DNA of 64,000 bases. Source: Marinomonas piezotolerans (GTDB lineage Bacteria > Pseudomonadota > Gammaproteobacteria > Pseudomonadales > Marinomonadaceae). Position 1 is the stretch's first letter. The number at the start of each line of letters is the position of its first letter. Made by a program: the position numbers and the translations under genes. The notes beneath the pieces were generated by a model. The model did no database searches, was not told where the DNA came from, and saw only the letters and a program-made list of their open reading frames with translations. Shown in pieces: positions 1 through 9,703 of this stretch. The stretch is taken from positions 124,001 to 188,000 of the forward strand of contig NZ_QKRA01000003.1 in NCBI RefSeq assembly GCF_003362755.1, written 5' to 3'.

Positions 1-375
1 GAGTTGGGTGGAGTAAGGCTTGATCATTCAACGCCATATACGCCAAGTAATGTTCCCTCACTTACTATTAATGATGATAAAAAAGGCTTTTCAGTCAACA
101 ACCCCCAAGATGCTAAGCAACTAAAGGCTACCTTTGTTGTTACTACTAAACGATCTGCCACTCAATATCCTGAAAGCCTAGAAGAATGGCTTGATGGTCT
201 TGCTAGTGGCGTCATTGCAAGATTGCAGTCCATGACAAACAAGCCATGGAGCAATGCCAATAACGCATACACTCACCAACAACGCTATGAAATGGCGGTA
301 TCTAAAGCCAAAACAAAAGCAATAGTCACATCTACTGGTGGCGATATGCGTTTGCGACCAACCCCTTTTATCTAA
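1..375 (+). CDS. Phage virion protein, C-terminal part (partial at left edge)
   Basis: The frame is open to the first base of the window, so this is the end of a longer gene; the in-frame TTG near base 4 has no ribosome site and need not be the start. About 124 residues are visible, mostly polar, ending in a short proline-containing tail. I do not recognise a domain. It lies 11 bases before the tail-adaptor gene in the same direction, so a head or head-tail-connection role is likely from context only. Confidence 0.6.
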   Translation, partial: ELGGVRLDHSTPYTPSNVPSLTINDDKKGFSVNNPQDAKQLKATFVVTTKRSATQYPESLEEWLDGLASGVIARLQSMTNKPWSNANNAYTHQQRYEMAVSKAKTKAIVTSTGGDMRLRPTPFI

Positions 376-386
376 GGTAAAAAACT

Positions 387-1055
387 ATGGCCACCACAAC
401 CGTTGTGAGCATCATTAAGCGCGCTCAATTGGCGCTCAATGATAAAACGAGCATTGTTTGGAACGAGCGGGAATTGCTCGATAACTTCAACGATGCCGTG
501 AAAGACATCGTATCTCGGCGTCCTGACGCGAACGCAATTAATGCTTTTTTGGACTGTACGCCCGACTCAAGCAAGCAGACATTGCCTGCAAATGCGTTGC
601 GCCTTGTCGATGTCGTGCGTAACAAGGACGGTCGAGTCATTCAGGAGACGGATCGCTTAACGCTTGATTCGAGTCGCCCTGATTGGCACCAAAGCACACC
701 GACGCTTTCTGTAGAGCATTACATCTATGATGAGCGTGACCCTAAGACGTTCTATTTGTATCCGCGCCCTATGAATAATGGCGCTGATCCTCACCAGATT
801 GAAGTTGTTTACTCAACGTGTCCAGAAGCTATAGATATCGACGATACAGCTATCAAAGCTGGCACCGACACAACGAAGATACCACTAGACGACATTTACG
901 CTAATCCTTTGCTCGATTTCATTTTGTACCGATGTTACAGCAAGGATCTTGGATCGGCAGCGAACGCACAGCGAGCAGCGTCACATTACCAAGCGTATGG
1001 CAACGCGCTTAATGTGAAGCTGCAAGCAGACGCTATGATTGCGACAAAGGGGTAA
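387..1055 (+). CDS. Phage adaptor-type protein (tail tubular A-like, DUF6682-like)
   Basis: A 222-residue soluble protein starting at ATG with an AAGG ribosome site about nine bases upstream. It opens with a helix-turn-helix-like region (residues 5-45, with NDKTSIVWNERELLDNFNDA) followed by a beta-rich part with conserved-looking aromatic stretches (EHYIYDERDPKTFYLYPRP). This layout resembles phage adaptor or tail-tubular-A-like proteins of the DUF6682 kind, which join the portal vertex to the tail tube. Family assignment is from memory of the pattern. It is followed after six bases by a fibre-like gene, as expected in a podovirus late operon. Confidence 0.6.
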   Translation: MATTTVVSIIKRAQLALNDKTSIVWNERELLDNFNDAVKDIVSRRPDANAINAFLDCTPDSSKQTLPANALRLVDVVRNKDGRVIQETDRLTLDSSRPDWHQSTPTLSVEHYIYDERDPKTFYLYPRPMNNGADPHQIEVVYSTCPEAIDIDDTAIKAGTDTTKIPLDDIYANPLLDFILYRCYSKDLGSAANAQRAASHYQAYGNALNVKLQADAMIATKG

Positions 1056-1061
1056 TAAGAG

Positions 1062-2330
1062 ATGGCATGGCCTAGTTTTACAGCAGACGTTACCCAAAAC
1101 AGTAACCAGATCACCATTTATGGCGCAGTTCCTGCGAGTGAGATTCCAGCAGGGTTTGAGGCCATCGTTTATGGCGTTGAAACGGTTGCGAATTTAGAAG
1201 TCGCTGCAGGCACCGAGATTATGTATGACGGCGGCGGCAATCCGTATTCGACATTATCACTTGTTCGCCCGTTTACTGGCTCAACTGCGACAGGTGTTGA
1301 GGTCGTGATTAAGCCCACTGGATCACTCTTTAACGATGTTGTGGGGGTGTTCCGAAATGGCTCCAATCAGCAAAACCAGCTCATGGCGAACTATTACCAG
1401 TTCTGCGAAGGTGATACACCGATTACACACCAGCCGTTAGACGAAAATGCTGATCCGCTATCAATCGATACGCTACCCATGATGAATCAGCAAGTGGCCG
1501 ATGCTATCTCTGCTTTTCAGAACGCTGCGGGTACGGCGGCTGGTTATGATGTAACTAGCACTAGCACGGATACATCAAACGGGTCGAATGGTTTAAAGCG
1601 ATTAATGCGTCTAGGTGATTTTGGCGGGTATGGAGGAAGCACTGCACCTAGCCTAAGTAGCTTGAGCCTAAACGATTTAAATAATATCCCTATATCTAGT
1701 TTGCTAGCGGCAGGAGTTGGCGCTTCAAACTTACCTGTCGAAACTAGCGTAACTGTAAATACTAATTTACGTAATGCAGATCACGGAATGCAGGATGTAT
1801 TTACTTCAAACGGCCAAACCCGCCGCTATTTTAGAATAAAAGACGGAGGAGCTTGGCTACCTTACGTAGAAATGCTCCATACAGGCAACACTGGCTCCAT
1901 CGTCAGTAAAGATTACATAGAGGGCACATTCGACCCATCAGTTGAAGATACTGATAGTGTCGGCGTTCCGAGTTATTCCATTAGAGCTGGTGAATACACT
2001 AGAACGGGTGATGACGTCACAGTTTATATTCTTATGGGCGGGTCATGGGCAATCACTCCAAGCGTAACTGGAAGACTCAGAATTGCAAACCTGCCGTTTA
2101 TTTCAAACGGCGATTATAGTTTCATGCCAAACATAGGATTTACAGACCCAGCATCGGTGGGGTGTTCACTGGTCACTGGGTATGTAGTTAACAACAGTAA
2201 CCATTGTGTCATAAATGCGACCAGTGGAATTTCTACAAATGGGGAGCCACTACCATTTGACGGCGTAAAATCATCTACAACAGATTTTTATGTATTTGCG
2301 ACCATTGCCTACAAAGCCGTACCTCAATAA
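1062..2330 (+). CDS. Phage tail fibre / tail spike-like protein
   Basis: 422 residues, with no signal peptide or membrane segment. The N-terminal 125 residues form a compact beta-rich region with an FNDVVGVFRNGSNQQNQLM segment that looks like a virion-attachment domain. A Ser/Thr/Asn-rich middle (residues 150-230) and a C-terminal beta-rich region with an LRNADHGMQDVF motif follow. This N-anchor plus variable C-terminus is typical of fibre proteins. The gene starts with ATG six bases after the adaptor-like gene and is followed by a small gene, which could be a fibre partner. The receptor cannot be read from sequence. Confidence 0.6.
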   Translation: MAWPSFTADVTQNSNQITIYGAVPASEIPAGFEAIVYGVETVANLEVAAGTEIMYDGGGNPYSTLSLVRPFTGSTATGVEVVIKPTGSLFNDVVGVFRNGSNQQNQLMANYYQFCEGDTPITHQPLDENADPLSIDTLPMMNQQVADAISAFQNAAGTAAGYDVTSTSTDTSNGSNGLKRLMRLGDFGGYGGSTAPSLSSLSLNDLNNIPISSLLAAGVGASNLPVETSVTVNTNLRNADHGMQDVFTSNGQTRRYFRIKDGGAWLPYVEMLHTGNTGSIVSKDYIEGTFDPSVEDTDSVGVPSYSIRAGEYTRTGDDVTVYILMGGSWAITPSVTGRLRIANLPFISNGDYSFMPNIGFTDPASVGCSLVTGYVVNNSNHCVINATSGISTNGEPLPFDGVKSSTTDFYVFATIAYKAVPQ

Positions 2331-2346
2331 TGCTAGGAGAGAAAAA

Positions 2347-2604
2347 ATGTTAGAAAAGAAAGATACATACACTGCCAGAGTAATTTTCGACGCCTTCAAC
2401 GCTGTTGAGGTAACACGATTCACAAAAATTTATGAGAATGGCGTTCTGGTGTCAGAGCTAAAACCGTATAGCTATGTGATCACAGCCGGAAAGGATTACT
2501 CAGACCAACCAGCGGAAGTGCAAAGTATTTGCCAAGCTGTTCACACGCCAGAAATCATCGCAGCTTATCAAGCCAGCATAGAGCAGTCAGAGCCGACGGC
2601 CTAA
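2347..2604 (+). CDS. Small phage protein downstream of fibre gene
   Basis: 85 residues from the ATG preceded by an AGGAG site (2336-2340); a longer frame starting at 2290 overlaps the fibre gene without a ribosome site and was not chosen. The protein is soluble and acidic, with a beta-strand pattern (YTARVIFDAFNAVEVTRFTKIY). I do not recognise the family. Its place after a tail-fibre gene suggests a fibre chaperone or minor tail protein; this is inference from position. Confidence 0.55.
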   Translation: MLEKKDTYTARVIFDAFNAVEVTRFTKIYENGVLVSELKPYSYVITAGKDYSDQPAEVQSICQAVHTPEIIAAYQASIEQSEPTA

Positions 2605-2627
2605 TCCACTACGCCTGATTCACCCAC

Positions 2628-2647
2628 AGCGCACTAGCGCTTTTTTT
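2628..2647 (+). terminator. Rho-independent terminator inside phage late region
   Basis: A five-base-pair stem (AGCGC / GCGCT) with an ACTA loop is followed by seven T residues. The next gene starts only 18 bases later with a weak ribosome site, so this hairpin probably sets the level of downstream expression rather than ending the operon. Confidence 0.7.
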
Positions 2648-2664
2648 GTGCCTGAAATAAGCTT

Positions 2665-4263
2665 ATGACCCTAAAAATTAGTAATTTTGCGGGCATAGCG
2701 CCCGTTGTAGCCCCCCACAAACTTAGCAATGGCCTTTCACAGACTGCGAAAAACGTGCGCCTAAATTCTGGCGCATTAGAAGCGATGCAGGGCAATACTG
2801 TGGATTCGCCGCTAGCGTTAGGCAACACAGCGTCAATCGCACGCTACAAGCCGGGCGAATCAGCGTACTGGTTCGAGTTCGACAGTCATGTTGATCTCGT
2901 GCCATCTCTAATATTCGGATCGGCACGCAGCGAAATGTATTGGACGGACGGGATAAAGCCAAAGCGCACGACATCGAGTATTGCGACCGCTAGCGCGCCT
3001 TATCCGTCTACATCGTTCTCTTTGGGTGTGCCAGCACCAGACGGCCAGATCGTTGCGGGTGATATCACAGGGGATGAACCAGAGTCTGAATTCGATAATG
3101 AAGACCGCGTTTATGTCGTGACGTTTGTTACAGACGAAGGCTATGAGGGAGCGCCGTCTCTGCCAGTGACTATTACGCTAGGCACTGAGCAGGGCTGTAC
3201 GATTTCAAACCTGCCTACCTCAGCTTCAGGTAACTATAACGTCACTAAAAAGCGCATCTACCGCGGCACGTCTGCGACAACTGAGCTGCAATTCCTCGTA
3301 GAGCTGGACTTAGCGACCGCTGAATACGCTGATAGTAAAGCAGCTAATGAACTAGGCGAAGCGCTCATAACCTACGACTTTGATCTTCCGCCTGATGACT
3401 TAATGGGGCTCACGGTTTTGCCTAATGGTGTATTGGCTGGATTCAATGATAATCAGCTTTGTTTCTGTGAGCCTTTTATGCCCTATGCGTGGCCTACGGG
3501 TTATCGTCTCACGACAGAAAGCCCGATAGTGGGCATTGCCGCAATCGGTGGCGGTTTGCTGGTCACAACAACAGGTAAGCCTTATTTAGCATTGGGTGCA
3601 ACACCTGGCAGCATTCAGCTACAACAAATGGACAGCAATCAAGCGTGCGTAAGTAAACGCAGCCTTGTCGATGTTGGAGCGTCGGCTTTGTACGCCAGCC
3701 CTGATGGAATCGTACAGGGCAGCGCTAGCGGCGTTCGTTTGGTCGGTGATGCGCTGTTTTCGCGAGAGCAATGGCAGACCCTAAAACCAGAAAGCATTCA
3801 CGCATACTACCATGACGAAAAGTATATTTTCTTTTATGACAACGGCACAGAGCAGGGCGGATACATCTTTGATCCGCAAGGCAAAGGCAATGCCCTAACA
3901 GAGTTAGATTTCTACGCCACCACAGGCTACAACGATTTAGAGAGCGATACGCTTTACTTGGTCGTTGGTTCAAACATCGTAGCATTCCAGCATGGCGACA
4001 CGCTTACCTACACTTGGCAATCCGCTCAATTCCGCCTTCCTAGTCTTATGCCTTATTCCGTGTGCCGTGTTATTGCGGATGATTACCCTGGGGAAATTAC
4101 AGTTAATGTAGACGGGCAGACTACGACAGTTGAATACGAGGATGACCAACCGTTTCGCATTAGCGCAGGCGGTCGAGGTCGATTTGTCGATATCACGTTG
4201 ACTGGCACCAATACGGTTAAAGAAGTGCTGCTAGGCCATGATATGGGGGCCGTGTATGGCTAA
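2665..4263 (+). CDS. Phage tail/virion structural protein, 532 aa
   Basis: Begins MTLKISNFAGIAPVVAPHKL, with a short N-terminal arm followed by a long beta-rich body (ASIARYKPGESAYWFEF, QACVSKRSLVDVGASALYAS) and a C-terminal beta domain. The opening motif, in which a protein says which contigs are 'added' to the virion (SQTAKNVRLNSGALEAMQGN), recurs in podovirus tail proteins beside the tubular A protein, so a tail tubular B-like or stopper role is plausible. No enzyme motif is visible. It overlaps the next gene by eight bases (ATGGCTAA), which indicates translational coupling. Confidence 0.55.
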   Translation: MTLKISNFAGIAPVVAPHKLSNGLSQTAKNVRLNSGALEAMQGNTVDSPLALGNTASIARYKPGESAYWFEFDSHVDLVPSLIFGSARSEMYWTDGIKPKRTTSSIATASAPYPSTSFSLGVPAPDGQIVAGDITGDEPESEFDNEDRVYVVTFVTDEGYEGAPSLPVTITLGTEQGCTISNLPTSASGNYNVTKKRIYRGTSATTELQFLVELDLATAEYADSKAANELGEALITYDFDLPPDDLMGLTVLPNGVLAGFNDNQLCFCEPFMPYAWPTGYRLTTESPIVGIAAIGGGLLVTTTGKPYLALGATPGSIQLQQMDSNQACVSKRSLVDVGASALYASPDGIVQGSASGVRLVGDALFSREQWQTLKPESIHAYYHDEKYIFFYDNGTEQGGYIFDPQGKGNALTELDFYATTGYNDLESDTLYLVVGSNIVAFQHGDTLTYTWQSAQFRLPSLMPYSVCRVIADDYPGEITVNVDGQTTTVEYEDDQPFRISAGGRGRFVDITLTGTNTVKEVLLGHDMGAVYG

Positions 4264-7200
4264 TCGACGCAAGCGACCAGCTATAGAACATGTTCAATTA
4301 AAGGGTGAGCTATCTAGTTTAAACAGCGTACTTGCTGCTATTCGCGAGCATCTTGAGATAAACGAAGGTGAGCGCGGCGACCCTATGGAAAGAGGTGTTA
4401 AGGTCCGTGATCTTGTCGCAGCTGGTATATCTGAATATCGGCTTCGTAAGAGCGGGAAGGGGCAATATGCTACGCTGACAGGCACGCAAACAGAAACACA
4501 CAACACCAGCACACCGCCGACACCGCAAAACCTTCAAGCGCTCCCAACAACCGCAAACGTCTATTTGTCGTGGGGCAATCCGAGCTATTCCTACCACGCA
4601 TACACTGAGGTTTGGCGTAGCAGTGAAAACAATCTTGCGACCGCTGTAGACCTTGGGGCGAGCCCTGATGGTCTGGTTTACGCTGATGCCGTGGTGTCAG
4701 GCCAAACCTATTACTATTGGATTCGCTTCGTTTCTAAAGCTGGCGTTAAATCAGAGTTCAATGCGGTCGATGGTGTTGAGGCAGTTACGGAACTACCTCC
4801 AGAAGAAATACTGAACCAGTTAAGTGGCCGCATTACGTCGAGCGAGCTGGTTCAAGAGCTACGTGATCCAATAGAACAAATCCCTTTATTGTCGGAAGCG
4901 ATCGGCACTGAAACTGAAAATCGAATTGCTGCAATATTGGCTGAATCGCAGGCGCGAGCCGATGCTATACAGGCGGAAGTTGATGCGCGTATTGCAGCGA
5001 TTACACAAGAACGCGCAACGTCAGCGTATGAAATATCTGTAGAGCAAACAACTCGCGCCCAAAAACTAGCCGAGGAAGCGCAAGCCCGAATTGATGCCCT
5101 ACAATCTGAGGCGGATCAGCGTGTTGCCGCCATACAAACAGAGCAGGCCGCTAGAGCTACAGCAATCGCGAATGAGCAACAGGCTCGTGCTAACGAAATT
5201 CAACAGGAAGCGCAAATCAGAGCCAATGCGCTTGCCGCTGAATCACTGAACCGAATCAAAGGGTTTCAGGCGTTACAATCCATTGAGTCGCTTGTAGGCA
5301 CGGATGCACGAGAGCTGAAAACGCTATCGCGCATTGCAAACGAAGAAATGACTCGGATGCAGCAATATCAAGAGCTTTCAGCATCCTATCAAACACTCTA
5401 CAGCACTACGTCAGCGGAAATTATCAGGCTAGACGAAGCAGTTGCAACGGAAAAAGAAGCGCGAGCCACGGCGATCACAAGCCTTACGGCGCAGTTTCAA
5501 ACGGAATTAGGCACGGTACAACAAGCGGCTGTAACGGAAGCTATAAACGTTATCACAACAAATGATGACGTAATTGCCGAAGTTATTAGCAAAATCAGCG
5601 CAGCGGATACGACAGGATGGGCAACGACTGCATATGTAACGGAAAACGCAGTAACGCCGCTCAACGCGCTCACTAATCGTACCACTACCCTTGAAAGCCA
5701 ATATCAGGCCATTGATAGCACGTATTTATCTCAAGCATCGTTCACAGAATGGCAACAGACGTACACGACCGACAAGGAAGCCACCACAGAGCGCTTAGAT
5801 ACACTAGAAAGCACTGTCTCCGATCCATTAACAGGGCTAACAAGTAAAGCCAGCACAACGCAGCTCACACAGACTAAGAATGATATTTACAACAGTCAAG
5901 TATCTCAGTTCGGCAGTATTTCAGCACGATTCATCCAGCAACAGGGCGACATTGATGCTAAAGCGACTAAGACAGAGCTGACGGATGCTATCAGTGATGC
6001 CAAAGGCGCTAGTGTAAGCGAGTTCACTCAGATACAGGCTGAGTTTGATAACGTTGCCAATGATGTCAATTCCAAAGCTAGTAAGACCGAAGTAGAGGAC
6101 ATCGCTGCAGGGCTTGAAAGCGCGTCCATCGAACAAGCAAGCAACAGCAAAGCGGTGGTTGAGTTTGCCGAGCTGTCAGCAATGACGGAATCAATAAAGT
6201 CATTACAGCAGTCCGTTACGGCTGATCAATCATTGATTAGCAAAATTGACAAGGTGACAGCGGAATACAGGACAGGTATCAGTACGGCGACCGCAGAGAT
6301 AACACGAGTTGAAACAGTACTGTCTGATGAATTGAGCGCTAGCGTGGAATCGTTCGAAGCATTTACGGCCAGTTACGAGACAGACAAAGCCAACACACTT
6401 GCAACTAAAACAGAGCTGAATCAGGCCAAGACGGACGTATTGGGTGCAGAGGTAAGCGAGTTCTCTAGGCTAGAGGCTAAATTCAACGAGCAAAATAGCC
6501 AAATAAACACGAAGGCTAGCACTGCCGATTTATCTAATGCGATCTCAACAGAGCAAGAAGCAAGAGCAAACCTAGCGTCTTCGGTCGCTACACAGCTTAA
6601 TTCCCAACAACAAGACATCGACACACGAGCAACTAAAACTGAATTAACAGAAGCTATATCTACTGAGCAACAGGCCCGTACTAGCCAATACAACTCTACG
6701 CAATCTGAGATTTCAGGTCTTAATGACTCACTTAAATCGAAAGCCAGTACGACAGAGTTAGAAGAAACGGCAGCAGCGTTAGATTCATCGTTATATGCGC
6801 GGCTAAATTTGACAGCAACAGCTCTAAAACAGGATGCATTTACCGCTGAAACGAGAGCAATTAAGAGCATAGAGCAGTCTGCGAACGCTGATGCCGTTCA
6901 GATCAAACGCCTAGATCGAATGGAGTCGGAGTACAAAACAGGTGTCGGCCTAGCGCGAGCAGAAATTGCTCAAACACAAACAATCCTGACGAACAGCGTT
7001 GAGGCTCTAGCTGAAACCGTTACAACTCATAAAACGGAATACGAAACAGACAAGTCTTCAACATTAGCGACAAAGACAGAGCTAGATCAAGCAAAGTCAG
7101 ACATTAAGGGAAGTGCTGTTACGGATTTCACAGAGATCAATACGCAACTCGAATCGCAGCAACAGGACATTGCGACGCGAGCCACTAAGACAGAACTTAA

Positions 7201-8371
7201 TGAAGCTATATCTGGCGAATCAAATGCGCGAGTATCCGCTATAAATCAGCTTTCAACAACGGTTAACGGTCACACCTCGACTCTGCAAACACAAAGCGAA
7301 AGCATTGATGGTATCGGCGCTAAGTGGGGTGTTAAGTTTTCCATAGGCAATGATGGACAGCAGCGCGTCACCGGCTTTCAAGTTAACGCAGGAGAGGGGT
7401 CAACTGGGGCGCACTTTGATGTTGATGAGTTCAGTATCAGTAAGCCCGGTGCGGAAGCATTGGATTTTGCTGTGGCGGATGTCTTGCAACCTGACGGAAG
7501 CACTAAGCGAATGGTTGTGATGGACGCGGCCAAGATAGTGAACCTCGCCGTTAAAAGCGCACAGATTGAATCCGTAGCGGCTGACAAAGTTACAGCAGGA
7601 AAAATAAACGCGGCTGTCTCAATGATGGCAGCAAAGATATTTGGCGGGGCTCTTCGTCTTGGGGCTGGCGGGACTATTCTGAGGGATGACGAAAACGGAG
7701 ATTCTGCAGGGTACAAAGCTGTCATAGACAGCGACGGTAGCATCTATTCCGAAGCGCACTTAAGAGTAGGCAACGAACAGCAGTACATCCATTGGAATGG
7801 TGAAACCTTTGAAATATCGGGTATTTTAAAGTCTTCGGTTATAGACCCATCAAGTACACTTGTTAAGTCCAGTGAAAATGCGACAACTGGACCTATAACT
7901 GTTCATACGCTTAATACAGATGTTTTGTTCGCCAAGCGTGAAGGGGTTCAGGAGTTTGGATCGGGCTACATTTACAGTGAGAGTACCTACATAGGAAAAC
8001 TGTATTTACCCAAAAGCGATGATACTAGCGAGCCTAACAAGAAGGTGGTAACTGATCTAGGGCAGGTTCTTAATATAAACTTCCCATGCCGCGGCCATGA
8101 TTGCTCTATGAATATTCAGTACAGGCTAGATGGTGGCGATTGGATAACATGGGAGCCGTGGCCTAACAGTACTGTAACGTCAGTTGCTGGTGCGACATCA
8201 GGCAACTTCTATCAAATTGTTAATTTGGATTTCCCGTTATTCGGCCCAAATGGGGTAACAGATGCAAATGATCATTCATTGATAGAGTTTCAATTTCAAG
8301 TTGATTCGATTAGTGGGCAGTATGGTCGATTCGAGGCGAGTAACATTTCGTTTACCTACAACAACCTCTAA
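4256..8371 (+). CDS. Large phage tail protein with FnIII and coiled-coil repeats (J/DUF1983-like)
   Basis: 1371 residues from the ATG that overlaps the preceding stop codon; a start six codons earlier has no ribosome site. Residues about 85-180 look like a fibronectin type III domain (PTPQNLQAL...VYLSW...YYYWIRFVS). Residues about 220-1030 are Ala/Glu/Gln/Thr-rich coiled coil with imperfect repeats carrying ATKTEL, followed by a short QAK or AIS segment and a VSEF-like motif. Residues about 1030-1130 resemble the DUF1983 part of lambda J-like tail-tip proteins (SIGNDGQQRVTGFQV), and the last 230 residues form a beta-rich receptor-binding-like end. Expected role: central tail fibre or host-specificity protein. 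Confidence 0.7.
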   Translation: MANRRKRPAIEHVQLKGELSSLNSVLAAIREHLEINEGERGDPMERGVKVRDLVAAGISEYRLRKSGKGQYATLTGTQTETHNTSTPPTPQNLQALPTTANVYLSWGNPSYSYHAYTEVWRSSENNLATAVDLGASPDGLVYADAVVSGQTYYYWIRFVSKAGVKSEFNAVDGVEAVTELPPEEILNQLSGRITSSELVQELRDPIEQIPLLSEAIGTETENRIAAILAESQARADAIQAEVDARIAAITQERATSAYEISVEQTTRAQKLAEEAQARIDALQSEADQRVAAIQTEQAARATAIANEQQARANEIQQEAQIRANALAAESLNRIKGFQALQSIESLVGTDARELKTLSRIANEEMTRMQQYQELSASYQTLYSTTSAEIIRLDEAVATEKEARATAITSLTAQFQTELGTVQQAAVTEAINVITTNDDVIAEVISKISAADTTGWATTAYVTENAVTPLNALTNRTTTLESQYQAIDSTYLSQASFTEWQQTYTTDKEATTERLDTLESTVSDPLTGLTSKASTTQLTQTKNDIYNSQVSQFGSISARFIQQQGDIDAKATKTELTDAISDAKGASVSEFTQIQAEFDNVANDVNSKASKTEVEDIAAGLESASIEQASNSKAVVEFAELSAMTESIKSLQQSVTADQSLISKIDKVTAEYRTGISTATAEITRVETVLSDELSASVESFEAFTASYETDKANTLATKTELNQAKTDVLGAEVSEFSRLEAKFNEQNSQINTKASTADLSNAISTEQEARANLASSVATQLNSQQQDIDTRATKTELTEAISTEQQARTSQYNSTQSEISGLNDSLKSKASTTELEETAAALDSSLYARLNLTATALKQDAFTAETRAIKSIEQSANADAVQIKRLDRMESEYKTGVGLARAEIAQTQTILTNSVEALAETVTTHKTEYETDKSSTLATKTELDQAKSDIKGSAVTDFTEINTQLESQQQDIATRATKTELNEAISGESNARVSAINQLSTTVNGHTSTLQTQSESIDGIGAKWGVKFSIGNDGQQRVTGFQVNAGEGSTGAHFDVDEFSISKPGAEALDFAVADVLQPDGSTKRMVVMDAAKIVNLAVKSAQIESVAADKVTAGKINAAVSMMAAKIFGGALRLGAGGTILRDDENGDSAGYKAVIDSDGSIYSEAHLRVGNEQQYIHWNGETFEISGILKSSVIDPSSTLVKSSENATTGPITVHTLNTDVLFAKREGVQEFGSGYIYSESTYIGKLYLPKSDDTSEPNKKVVTDLGQVLNINFPCRGHDCSMNIQYRLDGGDWITWEPWPNSTVTSVAGATSGNFYQIVNLDFPLFGPNGVTDANDHSLIEFQFQVDSISGQYGRFEASNISFTYNNL

Positions 8372-8455
8372 CTGACATTAGATAACAAATAAGCTATGAT
8401 TTTCTCATGCTGCCGAAATTGTGAGCAGCCCTCCAATAAATCAAAAATTCCAAAT

Positions 8456-8484
8456 AAAACCGCCCACCCGAGGCGGTTTTTTTG
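8456..8484 (+). terminator. Rho-independent terminator after tail gene
   Basis: The stem ACCGCC / GGCGGT with a seven-base loop is followed by seven T residues. It sits between the large tail gene and the next start at 8502. The bases after the stem (TTTTTTTGTGCC) are the same as after the 2628 terminator. Confidence 0.8.
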
Positions 8485-8501
8485 TGCCCAAAGGTAACCC
8501 C

Positions 8502-9023
8502 ATGACTAATGAAAACGACACAGATACGTCTAGTGGCGAGCTTTCGTGCGCCCAGATACATGAGCTATTGGCTCAGCAGGTTAACGACAAAATTGAAGAA
8601 TTCGAAGCGTTCGCTTTAGAGCAAGAGCAGATCGAATTACCCGTCGAGCATTTGTTTGTGAATGGCATGTACGCCCGAAAGATATTGATTCCGAAAGGTA
8701 CTGTCCTTACTGGAGCTGTTCATAAGTGGGGATACGTTGACATCATGCTTAGCGGGGATATTTCAGTTGCGACACCCGAAGGTGTCAAGCGCATGACAGG
8801 TTGGCAGATTCTAGAAGGCAAGGCAGGGCGGAAGCGTATGGGTTATGCCCATGAGGATACGCATTGGATCACAGTGCATAGAACCGACGCCACTACTTCC
8901 GATGGCATTGAAAGCATTTTAACGGTCCAAAACATGGCGCAGTTTGAGGCTCTACCTTTAACCGAGCGCGAGGTTATTTTAAAAGAGGAGACTCAACTAT
9001 GTCAGTTGCCATCGCAGCAGTAG
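8502..9023 (+). CDS. Small phage protein, 173 aa
   Basis: Start taken at the ATG eight bases after an AAGG site; the frame is open further upstream through the terminator hairpin, but that part is not credible coding. The first 40 residues are acidic and helical. Residues 60-140 are beta-rich and cupin-like in look (RKILIPKGTVLTGAVHKWGY, a glycine-rich turn, ISVATPEGVKRMTG, then HEDTHWITVHRT). This resembles small phage proteins with a jelly-roll fold that occur beside ejection-protein genes. The function is not known to me. Its end overlaps the next gene by 25 bases. Confidence 0.6.
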   Translation: MTNENDTDTSSGELSCAQIHELLAQQVNDKIEEFEAFALEQEQIELPVEHLFVNGMYARKILIPKGTVLTGAVHKWGYVDIMLSGDISVATPEGVKRMTGWQILEGKAGRKRMGYAHEDTHWITVHRTDATTSDGIESILTVQNMAQFEALPLTEREVILKEETQLCQLPSQQ

Positions 9024-9703
9024 GTGTTACTGCCTACAGCGCTTATCAGAATGGGGAGAACGCGGACAGATCCGCAGGTAATCAAGAAAAGGTAATTGAA
9101 GCCCAAAACCGCATTGCCCAAGCGCAGCTCGATATGGCTCAAGAAGACCGTGATTACTATGAGCAGACTTACCGACCGCTGGAAGAAGAGATTGCCGCTA
9201 ATGCAGGCGTTACGGATGCAGAAACCAACCAGATGGTTGCTCAAGCTGGCCTAACAACAGCAAATGCTATGGATTCCGCTAATGCGCAACGAGAGCGAAA
9301 CTTACAGCGCATGGGGGTAAACCCCAATAGCGGCGCGTACGCAGCCAATACACGCAAGAACGCTATTGCAAAGGCAGTCGCCAAAGCTAATAGCCAAAAC
9401 AGCGCACGCGCAGCAGCAGAGCAGCAGGATTACAGCGAAAAAGTGGCGGCAGTAGGATTGGGTAAGGGAATAACTAGCTCAGTAGGCGGATTAATGTCTA
9501 GTGCAGCGAATACATACGGAAATTCAGCCGCTGGCTATGGCATGCAAATGCAAGCGTATGGTAATGCTGCGGCTAGTTCAGCTCAGTTAGGTATGCAGAT
9601 TGGCGGGGCGGCAATGGCTTCCTACGGAGAGAACGGTTTTGATAAAGAAAAGTTTGGGAATCTCGCAATCGGCAACTACAACTACGGGGTACAGAAACAA
9701 TGA
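8999..9703 (+). CDS. Probable internal virion / ejection protein, 234 aa
   Basis: Starts at the ATG inside the end of the previous gene, after a GAGGAG site. An N-terminal hydrophobic stretch (MSVAIAAVGVTAYSAY) is followed by a long Ala/Gln/Asn-rich helical region (residues 25-150) and a Gly/Ala/Ser/Met-rich C-terminus (SSVGGLMSSAANTYGNSAAG). The composition and position, just before a second helical protein and the giant polyvalent gene, match the small internal virion proteins that podoviruses eject to build a channel through the cell envelope. This is inference from architecture. It overlaps the next gene by four bases (ATGA). Confidence 0.6.
   Translation: MSVAIAAVGVTAYSAYQNGENADRSAGNQEKVIEAQNRIAQAQLDMAQEDRDYYEQTYRPLEEEIAANAGVTDAETNQMVAQAGLTTANAMDSANAQRERNLQRMGVNPNSGAYAANTRKNAIAKAVAKANSQNSARAAAEQQDYSEKVAAVGLGKGITSSVGGLMSSAANTYGNSAAGYGMQMQAYGNAAASSAQLGMQIGGAAMASYGENGFDKEKFGNLAIGNYNYGVQKQ

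Noticed and set aside
6421-6870. 149-aa minus-strand frame in the tail gene
   Set aside because: It is a shadow of the repetitive coiled-coil coding sequence, Ser/Val/Ala-rich with no start signal.
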